64,000 nucleotides of DNA from Bolinopsis microptera (lineage: Eukaryota > Ctenophora > Tentaculata > Lobata > Bolinopsidae): contig NC_087082.1 in assembly GCF_026151205.1 (NCBI RefSeq), positions 496,001-560,000 of the forward strand, in the 5' to 3' direction. A model generated the notes under the pieces. That model saw only the letters and a program-made list of their open reading frames with translations. It was not told the origin of the DNA and ran no database searches. Every line of letters starts with the position of its first letter. Positions within the stretch are counted from its first letter, which is position 1. This document shows, one piece after another, positions 56,401 through 64,000 of this stretch. The translations under genes were made by a program, and so were the position numbers.

Positions 56401-57296
56401 CTATCACTCTACCTCCCACTCTAATATCACTCTACCCCCGGCCACTCTACTATCACTCTACCCCCGGCCACTCTACTATCACTCTACCTCCCACTCTACT
56501 ATCACTCTACCCCAGCCACTCTACTATCACTCTACCCCCCCCACTCTAATATCACTCTACCCCCGGCCACTCTACTATCACTCTACCTCCCACTCTACTA
56601 TCACTCTACCCCCGGCCACTCTACTATCACTCTACCTCCCACTCTACTATCACTCTACCCCGGCCACTCTACTATCACTCTACCCCCGGCCACTCTACTA
56701 TCACTCTACCCCCGGCCACTCTACTATCACTCTACCCCGGCCACTCTACTATCACTCTACCCCCCACTCTAATATCACTCTACCCCCGGCCTCTCTACTA
56801 TCACTCTACCCCCCACTCTACTATCACTCTACCCCCGGCCACTCTACTATCACTCTACCCCCGGCCACTCTACTATCACTCTACCTCCCACTCTACTATC
56901 ACTCTACCCCGGCCACTCTACTATCACTCTACCCCCCCACTCTACTATCACTCTACCCACTCTTTACGATTTAGCATCTGCTTCAATTGGGGATTGGGTT
57001 CCGGTTAGGGTTAGAGTTGGGGTCAGTGTAGAGGGTTGGGGTTTCGAATAGTCATTCTAGTTTTTGCATAGTGTTAATAGTAAATACATTTATGTATAGT
57101 ACTGACCTCCTTTGCTGACCTTTTTCACCATGTCTTTAAATGTACCAACCCTTTTAAAACTTGAACCCGCAACTCTTTGAAAATTTGTCTTTTGGAAAAC
57201 GTTATGAAAGCCATTGATTCCATTGACTCTATTGCTGCCATTGCCGCCATTATGGTTTTGTACATTCGGCTCAGGATTTTCAGGATCGATGGACAT
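44438..57296 (-). CDS. DEG/ENaC/ASIC-family cation channel subunit
   Basis: Trimeric, usually amiloride-sensitive sodium channel of the plasma membrane. Thirteen exons (5' to 3'): 57296-57107, 52619-52429, 52218-52115, 51320-51223, 51099-50846, 50538-50407, 49162-49030, 47719-47642, 47448-47339, 47222-47042, 45376-45242, 44949-44831 and 44572-44438. Phases match throughout, giving 619 residues. Motifs: gating His-Gly at 79-80 (FAQDTTAHG), TM1 about 90-112, IPFPTISLCN after TM1, extracellular Cys-rich domain (DCVQDDQY, CDCVPFKEG, LCTMKNMYNC, CKCDKACNVKEYEYSVS), TM2 with LGLFLGAS and the filter G547-A548-S549. Exon 10 adds a long Lys/Glu-rich helix before TM2. A further in-frame Met lies at 57344. 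Exon 2 can also start at 52700 (27 residues more). Introns carry many repeats. Whether it is ASIC-, HyNaC- or FaNaC-like, and its ligand, cannot be told from sequence alone. Confidence 0.93.
45655..45901. mobile_element. MITE-like fold-back in a channel-gene intron
   Basis: About 40-bp imperfect inverted ends around GGGTAGAGTGGAC (about 45683) and its complement GTCCACTCTACCC (about 45857). It lies in intron 10, with no transposase. Confidence 0.7.
47758..48082. repeat. 15-bp minisatellite with a CACGTG in each unit, about 19 units
   Basis: Unit CACGTGTTTAGACTA with A/G/C variants at the thirteenth to fourteenth bases. The array is bracketed on both sides by CACGTGTGCTGATGGC. It sits in channel-gene intron 7, next to exon 8. 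Every unit holds the E-box CACGTG. Confidence 0.97.
48136..48162. repeat. Near-perfect palindrome, 13-bp arms
   Basis: ATACAGTTTCAAA, one base, then its complement. Intronic. Confidence 0.85.
49174..50160. repeat. 23-bp minisatellite, about 43 units
   Basis: Unit TAGAGTACTTAGTGCCCTGC plus TAC, in channel-gene intron 6 directly upstream (in transcript order) of exon 7. The variant GCCTTGCTGC recurs at regular spacing around 49640-49810, indicating block expansion. Confidence 0.97.
50094..50368. repeat. Tandem duplication of about 138 bp
   Basis: 50094-50230 and 50232-50368 are virtually identical: the last units of the 23-bp array plus about 75 bp of unique intron. The duplicate ends about 40 bp before the exon 6 donor (50407). 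Confidence 0.95.
51368..52004. repeat. 32-bp GC-rich minisatellite, about 20 units
   Basis: Unit CGCTACCACGCTATACGTGG plus GGGCGGCACCTC. Because 32 is not a multiple of three, all three plus-strand frames stay open, producing three overlapping pseudo-ORFs. It lies in channel-gene intron 3. Confidence 0.98.
52204..52273. repeat. 35-bp tandem duplication containing the exon 3 splice acceptor
   Basis: Two identical 35-bp copies (52204-52238, 52239-52273). Each contains the acceptor TTCACAG (minus strand). The one nearer the coding sequence gives the open frame; use of the other adds 35 nt and an in-frame TAA. Confidence 0.95.
52573..52703. repeat. 50-bp duplication of the exon 2 start with its acceptor
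   Basis: 52573-52622 and 52654-52703 match at all but a few bases, separated by a poly-G (poly-C in the transcript) spacer. Each has a CAG acceptor and codes for AVESFSEFAQDTTAH. The outer acceptor extends the exon by exactly 81 nt. Confidence 0.95.
52980..53181. mobile_element. MITE with TACCTTATCG ends
   Basis: The left end TACCTTATCGGACGTTATTT and right end (complement TACCTTATCGAACTTTATTT) form about 28-bp inverted repeats around about 150 bp of non-coding sequence rich in AACGGAC/AACGAAC. Related sequence lies near 55236-55360 and 59961-60050. Confidence 0.75.
53326..53546. repeat. 32-bp minisatellite, left block
   Basis: Unit GATAAGTCTACATATCACAT plus TACTGAAAATGT, about seven units. 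The same array resumes at 54672 on the far side of a LINE fragment. Confidence 0.97.
53547..54671 (+). pseudogene. RTE-like LINE fragment, internally deleted
   Basis: 53547-53690 encodes a remnant of the RT N-terminal part (GVIIVIGKKGDTSVCGNNRGITL). A deletion then jumps to the end of the RT palm (DTDYADDMAIM at about 53795). From 53747 to 54634 one frame of 295 codons is open through FVYLGATISGDG, LYGAEVWNT and the RTE-type tail RLRWYGHVVRMPDSRLP and RGRPRKNW. It sits inside the first intron of the DEG/ENaC gene, in antisense, and splits a 32-bp minisatellite. It ends in a short TGTATG-rich stretch, as RTE elements often do. Confidence 0.85.
54672..54884. repeat. 32-bp minisatellite, right block
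   Basis: Same unit as 53326-53546, about 6.5 units, one with TCTTCATAT. Confidence 0.97.
54885..56310. other. Channel-gene intron 1, no exon seen
   Basis: AT-rich. Contains a lone inverted unit of the 23-bp minisatellite at about 55018-55036 and sequence related to the 52980 MITE at 55236-55360. Small ORFs at 55495-56139 are not supported. Confidence 0.4.
56311..56960. repeat. Compound minisatellite CACTCTACTATCACTCTACC
   Basis: About 25-27-bp units alternating CCCCGGC, CCTCC and CCCCC linkers, roughly 26 units, in channel-gene intron 1 just downstream of exon 1. Confidence 0.97.
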
Positions 57297-58545
57297 AGCA
57301 GTACATTTAACGATGCTAATGGTAATGCTAGCACACCTGAACATTAAAATACAAGTTAAGTTAGAAGGTTGTTAAGTTGTTAAATCAGGGTGAACCCCTT
57401 AAGTTGTTTGTCAACTGTGTGATCCGGTGATTTGTTGTCATACGTTGTATGACCCGCCGCGCACGAGTGCGCTGCTCTCCCTGTATCGTAGAAACTCTAC
57501 ACCATAGTAAAACGACCGTGGGGGTCACGACGTGATACAAGTGATTTGTATTAATTAATGCTTTTCAATCAAAGTTACAACAATGACTTTTTGTTATGTA
57601 TCCTGGGTATGTTCAATATTTGAGGTAATAATAGTTCAACAAAAAATGAACCTTAAGTTTCACTTGAGTTTCACTTCGGAAGGACGTTTACAGTGTCAAT
57701 ATTTGATATTTGTAGCGCAATGCGTTACTGGGCCGCGCCGCGCACTCAATTATGCTTCTCGCAACCACATAGATCAGCGAAATGCGCTACTGGGCCGATC
57801 GCCGAGCTGAGAAGAATTGACATCGTCAATTAATGTCAATATTATATCAAGTAAGACAAGCAATTTGTCAGTATTATATCAAGTTTGACGGATGTTACTC
57901 GTCTAAATTTCTTCGAGGCAAGTGCTTCGAAGTAGCGCGCGCTAGGCGGGCTAGTTCATTAACATTAACAATAACAATGGACAAACAATATCAAGTAAGA
58001 CAAGCAATGTTTAGTTATTTATAAATTCGTCCAGGTTTATGAATGATAATGATCAGCGGGATGCAGGAGTGTATGGTGTAGGAATGATTCCCAGGATGGC
58101 AGGATGCTCAAATTGTCATTATGGCGACGAAATGCAGTTCAGTTTTATTATGACTCATAATAAAACTTTTGTTTATCTGTGCGCGCTAATTGATGACATG
58201 ACTCGTATAGTTCACGTGACGACGTTTCTGTGCGCGTGTCCCGTGACTGAAAGAAATGCACAATAACCACAATCCATTAAGGCACGTACAATGTTGATAA
58301 AATGTAGAACGGTTCGCTGCACCGGCTACCTTGAGTACCTAATTCCTGTGGTATGCATTTAAGCATGAATAAACGGAAACCATTGCCTGAATACTTTAAG
58401 CTTATTTGTTCTGATCGAAGGTTCGTCAGGAAAAGAAAAAAGAGGCTGGCGCCACTTATTAAATGACTATTGTTGTAATAACAATATTTATCCCATCTGA
58501 TGCACCAAGTAAACATTAAACAATCAAATGATTTTATCTTATTAA
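57297..58545. other. 5' region of the channel gene and unassigned sequence
   Basis: An acceptor-like TTCAG (complement) at about 57338 suggests an upstream 5' UTR exon. 57420-57960 contains GC-rich phrases resembling ATGCGCTACTGGGCCG, repeated near 57720 and 57780, with a similar phrase near 33960, perhaps a SINE-like repeat. No coding is supported. Confidence 0.4.
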
Positions 58546-58750
58546 TATTATCGGGCCGGATAAGTATGAGTAACAGCTACATCCGGATAAGTATGAGTAA
58601 CAGCTACATCCGGATAAGTATGAGTAACAGCTACATCCGGATAAGTATGAGTAACAGCTACATCCGGATAAGTATGAGTAACAGCTACATCCGGATAAGT
58701 ATGAGTAACAGCTACATCCGGATAAGTATGAGTAACAGCTACATCCGGAT
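58546..58750. repeat. 27-bp minisatellite, about 7.5 units
   Basis: Unit CGGATAAGTATGAGTAACAG plus CTACATC, nearly perfect. Confidence 0.97.
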
Positions 58751-58767
58751 ATCACAAACAATTGCAG

Positions 58768-59290
58768 TATATTTATACAATATATTTATACAATATATTT
58801 ATACAATATATTTATACAATATATGTATACAATATATTTATACAATATATTTATACAATATATTTATACAATATATTTATACAATATATTTATACAATAT
58901 ATGTATACAATATATTTATACAATATATTTATACAATATATTTATACAATATATTTATACAATATATTTATACAATATATTTATACAATATATTTATACA
59001 ATATATTTATACAATATATTTATACAATATATTTATACAATATATTTATACAATATATTTATACAATATATTTATACAATATATTTATACAATATATTTA
59101 TACAATATATTTATACAATATATTTATACAATATATTTATACAATATATTTATACAATATATTTATACAATATATTTATACAATATATTTATACAATATA
59201 TTTATACAATATATTTATACAATATATTTATACAATATATTTATACAATATATTTATACAATATATTTATACAATATATTTATATATTTA
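58768..59290. repeat. 13-bp AT minisatellite, about 40 units
   Basis: Unit TACAATATATTTA, with two TATGTA variants near the left end. Long open frames across it come from the repeat. Confidence 0.98.
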
Positions 59291-60094
59291 CACAATATAT
59301 ATAGCATTCCATGCTTATGTTAATGTTTCATGTGTAGTATATTTAGTCTTGTGGTAGTTTTAGGATTGTAAGGTATTAATATAAAAGTTTGTCGTCGTAT
59401 GAACTAATTTTGTTATAAATTTTTGTTATGACTTTTTTGTATCGCATTTTTGGATAAAGTTAATTGAATTAAAAGTAAATAAATGTACACAAATTTTGCC
59501 TCAGATCTATGTTTTTTACGTTTTTAATTTTTGATAGAAATATTTTTAGATCATGAATACGATGTTGTAACATTGAAACGTTGAGTAAATTCCTTTCCTG
59601 ATAAGAGCATTTTTCCTTGTCGCATCAAACGGGATCAATACAAAGAATACATATTGATATATAGTTTACTAAGATTAAGATAGGTTTAAAATTACAAAAT
59701 TTGTTTTTCACATTAATAAACAGGAACTAAAAGGATTAATCATAAAAATAACGTAATGTAAATATAATGTCTGTTTAAGTAATAAACCACTTAGCTTTAA
59801 CACCTAAGCGAGTAGTCAATAACTACATGTTGGTAATAATTGCAAGGCAAAGCAAAAGAAGGTCTACAGGATAAGTAAACGGTCGATGGTGATTGGGACC
59901 CATTGTAACCATGGTAACGCTGTAGTCAGGTAGTCAGGTAGTAGGGTATCATTCATTACCTACCTTATCGGACATAATTGTAACGGACATAGTTATTCAC
60001 GCTAAGGTCTTCAGCGTGAAAGTAATGTCCGTGATAATTATGATATACTATCTTACTATTACACACTTAACTAGCACAAAATCATTTTATATAC
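59291..60094. other. AT-rich spacer with a MITE remnant
   Basis: No gene. TACCTTATCGGACATAATTG at 59961 resembles the ends of the 52980-53181 MITE. An X-box-like GTAACCATGGTAAC is at 59905-59918. Confidence 0.5.
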
Positions 60095-61127
60095 TTAAAC
60101 CAAAACCTTTTTTGCCGGGACCCGGTATTTGACTTCATATTAAGAAAGTATAAATAAAAACAATAAGATTTGAAACATTGAAAAAATTTTTTGAGAATAC
60201 GCACTTTCGGAAACAAAATGTTTTCTTTTTGGAAAGTTTTGGAAATTTTAGAAGTCTGTCGCAGTGGAATACCAATATTTCAGTTATTTTAAACGTTTTT
60301 TTGGCTGATGTTTTTACTGAACATTATTTACAATCCGTACAAGAAGCCCTTCAAAGGATTTTATAATTAAACAATAAATGACGAAGTTACAGACCAAGAA
60401 GGTCGAGAGAAGCAAAATTGAAATTTTTGCGAAAAATCAAAGTTGTATATTTTACCAATCACCAAGGTCGTAAGATATCGCTTCAAAAATTCTTGTGAGT
60501 GTAGCTGATGATCATATCAAACATTTTGGAACAGGATTTCTCTCAATTTTGAGTTTTAAGGTATGAAATCTGGCCTCAAAGGACTTAGTAAAATTCATCG
60601 TAAAAATGGGCCAAAAATGGCAGATTCGAGGCTTAAAATGCTTATAACTCCAAAAGTATCAGATTTTTTTGAAATAATTTTTACAGAATCGTAATCAGCT
60701 TGATAAGATGAATCTTTTAGTACCAAATTTATAATACCTACTTAAAGACACAAAATTTGTAAAAAAATGTGTACAATTTGTACAAAATTTATACAAGGGG
60801 GGACCCTCGTGTTGATCGAGCTAGAAAATTATTTAAGACAATTTTTCTTCTAAAATCATTTGGGTGATTGGTAAAATAGACAACTTTGATTTTTTGCAAA
60901 AATTTTAATTTTTCTTCTCCCGACCTTGTTTGGTCTGTTACTTCGTCATTTATTTTTTAATTATAAAAATCCTTTGAAGGGCTTCTTGTACGGATTGTAA
61001 ATAATGTTGAGTAAACCATCAGCCAAAAAAAAACGTTTAAAATGACTGAAATATCGGTATTACAGTGACAGACTTCTCAAATACCGGGTCCCGGCAAAAA
61101 AGGGTTTTTGTGTATGTCCCCTTAAAA
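60095..61127. mobile_element. TIR element related to 21264-22461
   Basis: Ends carry ACCAAAACCTTTTTTGCC and its complement, then GGGACCCGGTATTTGAC. The left half resembles the other copy, including TTTACAATCCGTACAAGAAG near 60328. Part of that half is present again in inverse orientation at about 60850-61040, making a long fold-back. No ORF of note. Confidence 0.82.
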
Positions 61128-62895
61128 TTATATGTCCCCTTTGTAATCTCATATCACAAAAAAGTCATATCTTATAAAATGCTGGTACCAAAAAGTACGT
61201 GGTACTAGTCGTACTTTTCAATTTACGTATTTCATACGTACTTTACTTGTCATCTAAGAATAACAAATTAACGCGTCATGACCAATTGACAAAACGGCAA
61301 ATACAATAAATGTTATACCTGCAAGGAAAATACTGCCAAGCAATATGGACACCACGTGTTCTCTGACCAATAAAAGTACTTTTGTCGATCTTTGACAAAC
61401 AATAAGAAGTGGCGCTCTCACTAATGGTTACCATGGTTACACTAATGCGCTTTTTGTGAACACTTTTTTCAGATAATGTCGTCAAATTTATTAGCTTATT
61501 GTAATGATCAGATACAGTAAACGTCAAAATAATCTCTAAGTCTATGTAAATGTTCTTTCTTGGAGTTGAGTCTACTATCTTGCCTGAATGACGGCTGTTT
61601 CACTGTATCTTCTACTTTATTTGTCAATTTGCTTTCAAATCTAAACTTTACGACGGTTTGACCGGAGTCACAAGAAGTATGTTATCCTGTGTGGATATTT
61701 TCCTCAGTTTATTTTTTGTCTCGGGTGGATTGAATCAAGACCGGAAAAGCAAACTTTAAAGGAGATCCTTATCTACACATGCTTCATAATATATATGATC
61801 ATATTGTCACGGGTGCAACCACACTAATAATTCTATTGTTCGGTTATGCCGTATGCTGAAAGTATGATCAATTGTTTTGTCATCAGTAAAATGGTCGAAT
61901 TCCACGCCTCTTCACAGTGCAATTTTTAATTTTTTTAATAAAGCAGTGTGCTGAATCACTCTACACTGAAACTTCAAGATTTATTTTAAACCTTAAACGG
62001 CAGTTGAAACCAACTTGGGTCAATGTGTTTTTGAACAATGATTCCGAATCACCCACATGACTTAGGCTTAAAGTGCTTCCTTGGCGAGTTATCAGCAAAA
62101 AAACTACTTTGATCTTACCTGGGGACCCCAGGCTATTATTATCTTAAAGATTCGGCAGAAGCCGAATTATGTTACAAAAACACAAATATGGTATAAACCA
62201 GCGAACAACAAACATGGCAAAAATAAGATAATAGTTCAAAAAATATCTCCAACATATCAATTTAAAATGTCTCCTTGAATGATACCTAGGCGTGCTCTGA
62301 TCCAATTTATTCAACGTCAATAAAATACTGATTGCTCATTTTGAATAATTCTGTAAATTTAAATTTATAGGACAGTCCTGCTCCTAATTGAGGAGACGCT
62401 AATCTCGTAAGCCCAGAACTAAGAAAATTTCCTTGTGATATTAAAATGTGGGAGGTTTCGTGCAGACTAACTAACAGCTGAACCGAATTAAGAAATCAGA
62501 TTTGACAATAGAATTATTATCGCAGCCATAATAATATTTATGAACGAGCGATCGATCAGTGCCGAAAATTTAAATATTTATATTTTCAGGACCAAATTGA
62601 CCACCCGTCGGATTTAGATCACCAAATCAATAATAATAGTAGTATGGTTACATACAGGTAATTACAAATCATAATAGTATTTAACGAACAATTGGGCTAA
62701 GCTATGCAATCGCTGATTTCTTTTGTTTCCAAAGCAGATTTGGGCAAATTACCCACTTCTCTAGAAATATGAGCAATCTCCGCTGTATTTACCAGGTAAC
62801 CATGGTAACACTGTATTTACCAGGTACCGCTTTATGTATTCAGCAGCACCATCATTAATGAATACCAATTACCAATATCATTACCAGTACAATTT
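61128..62895. other. Unassigned AT-rich region
   Basis: No exon, RNA gene or element supported. X-box-like sites are at 61427-61440 and 62796-62809. Confidence 0.4.
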
Positions 62896-64000
62896 TCAGC
62901 TAACGATATCTCAAGGAACTGGACCCGTACTCATCAACCCCAGATGGTGATATCCCTGCTAGGATACTGACCAAATGTAGCTTAGAAACATTGTCCGAGC
63001 CCATATTATTTCTACTCTGGCAAGATTCTTTTGAAACTGGAGTAATCCCTCCTAGCATGAAAACGCAGTTTATTACCCCTGTCTACAAGAAGGGTGACCG
63101 CACAGAGGCTGCCAACTACCGCCCTGTTTCTATAACATCGCATATCATCAAGATCTTCGAAAGAGTGATACGAAACAACCTTGTCGAACATATGGAAGCC
63201 AATAACTTTCTTTTACCGCATCAACATTGATTTCGCAAAAAGAGAACCATATTGAAAAGCTTGAACAGTGGCGAAGAAGTAGATGTCATATACCTCGATT
63301 ACGCCAAAGCGTTCGATAAGGTGAGCCGCAACATACAACTTGCAAAAGCAAAACGTTACGGAATTCATGTTACAATGGTTAAGTGAATTCCTAACAAACC
63401 GCCTCCAGACAATAGTCGTTGAAGGAACTAAGTCATCCTTCTGGTGATAAGTGGAGTGCCACAAGGTACAGTGTTGGGACCGATTCGGCGATTCTGTTCA
63501 TTCTCTACATCGGTGACCAATTGGACGCACTGCTTACCTCTCTTGGAAAGATATTTGCTGATGACACCAAATTCATCGGCAAGATATTGGACCTGGCCAC
63601 CAAAGCATCGCTATAAGTATAAGAAGACCTCTTCGACGTCATTGCCTGGGCTCGAAGAAACAACATCCAGAAAATGATCCAATCAGCAAGCACTATGTCA
63701 TCCTGGGTTCTAAGTGTCTTCAAGGACAGATCACATATCTAATGCTTACCCTAATCAAAACCATGGTGCGGAGTAAGCTAGAATATTGCTGACCTGTCTG
63801 GAATCCAGCCAAGACATAGATAGAGGCTATAGAAAACGTTCAACGACAATATACCCGACGCATTAACGGATGCAGTGGTTTATACTACTAGGAATGTCTC
63901 ACGAAACTCAATATCATATCATTGTAGAGACGTCGAGAAAGGTACACCCTGATCCACACATGAAAAATTCTCAGTGAAAGCGGCACAGCTGTGGAATCTT
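62896..64000 (+). pseudogene. Decayed CR1-like LINE reverse transcriptase, runs off the window
   Basis: The frame at 62991-63230 and its continuation encode DSFETGVIPPSMKTQFITP, KKGDRTEAANYRPVSITSH, then after stops YLDYAKAFDKV, ISGVPQGTVLGP and FADDTKFI. It resembles LINE-A ORF2 (shared RT phrases such as NYRPV.ITSHIIK) but has many stops and frameshifts, so it is a distinct older copy. The endonuclease part is missing at the left. Confidence 0.85.

Noticed and set aside
56311-56960. Telomere-like or coding repeat
   Set aside because: The CACTCTACTATCACTCTACC unit is not a known telomere motif and lies within an intron; called a minisatellite.
58500-59357. 285-codon ORF and two shifted companions
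   Set aside because: Translation of the 27-bp and 13-bp minisatellites (IYTIYLYNIFIQ repeats), not a protein gene.

Overview
This window is eukaryotic, from a repeat-rich, AT-leaning invertebrate genome. The evidence is spliced genes with GT-AG introns, a KDEL-type ER retrieval tail, several non-LTR retrotransposons, fold-back DNA elements and kilobase-scale minisatellites. The gene set (a DEG/ENaC channel, PDIA6 and SENP8), with short introns and CR1-like LINEs, would suit a cnidarian or other early-branching marine animal. That placement is inference; no species marker was found.

Layout. 1-8.4 kb: a long (TC)n tract, an ORF-less inverted-end element carrying an iterated motif, and LINE-A with a broken ORF1 and an intact 1000-residue endonuclease/RT ORF2. 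8.4-14.9 kb: LINE-B, whose ORF1 joins an AlkB-like 2-oxoglutarate/Fe(II) dioxygenase domain to an SGNH-esterase-like domain. Its ORF2 is broken by a 191-bp duplication with 41-bp minisatellite units at the junction. 15.6-20.0 kb: a large array of that same 41-bp unit, split by a 1.93-kb element with about 40-bp terminal inverted repeats (TIRs) and TACT target duplications. That element encodes a LINE-ORF1-like coiled-coil/RRM-like protein and no visible transposase. 21.3-22.5 kb: a TIR element with a relative at 60.1-61.1 kb. 22.9-26.8 kb: about 156 copies of a 25-bp satellite. 29.7-30.6 kb: a small spliced gene for a predicted secreted peptide (minus strand). 31.2-36.3 kb: two copies of one LINE family in inverted orientation, one interrupted by another retroelement fragment with a 12-bp target duplication.

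36.8-57.3 kb holds the recognisable host genes: single-exon SENP8 (+), nine-exon PDIA6 (+) and a 13-exon DEG/ENaC-type channel gene (-) convergent with PDIA6. I assembled the exons by hand from splice sites, phase continuity and family motifs. Both spliced genes remain open end to end: 445 aa for PDIA6 and 619 aa for the channel. The channel gene is laced with minisatellites and mobile elements. One array supplies its stop codon, and small tandem duplications have doubled two of its splice acceptors. 57.3-64 kb: satellites, a second TIR element and a decayed LINE running off the edge.

The host genes act separately: SENP8 removes NEDD8, PDIA6 forms and isomerises disulfides in the ER, and the channel conducts cations at the plasma membrane. 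The recurring theme is interplay of retroelements, DNA elements and minisatellites.
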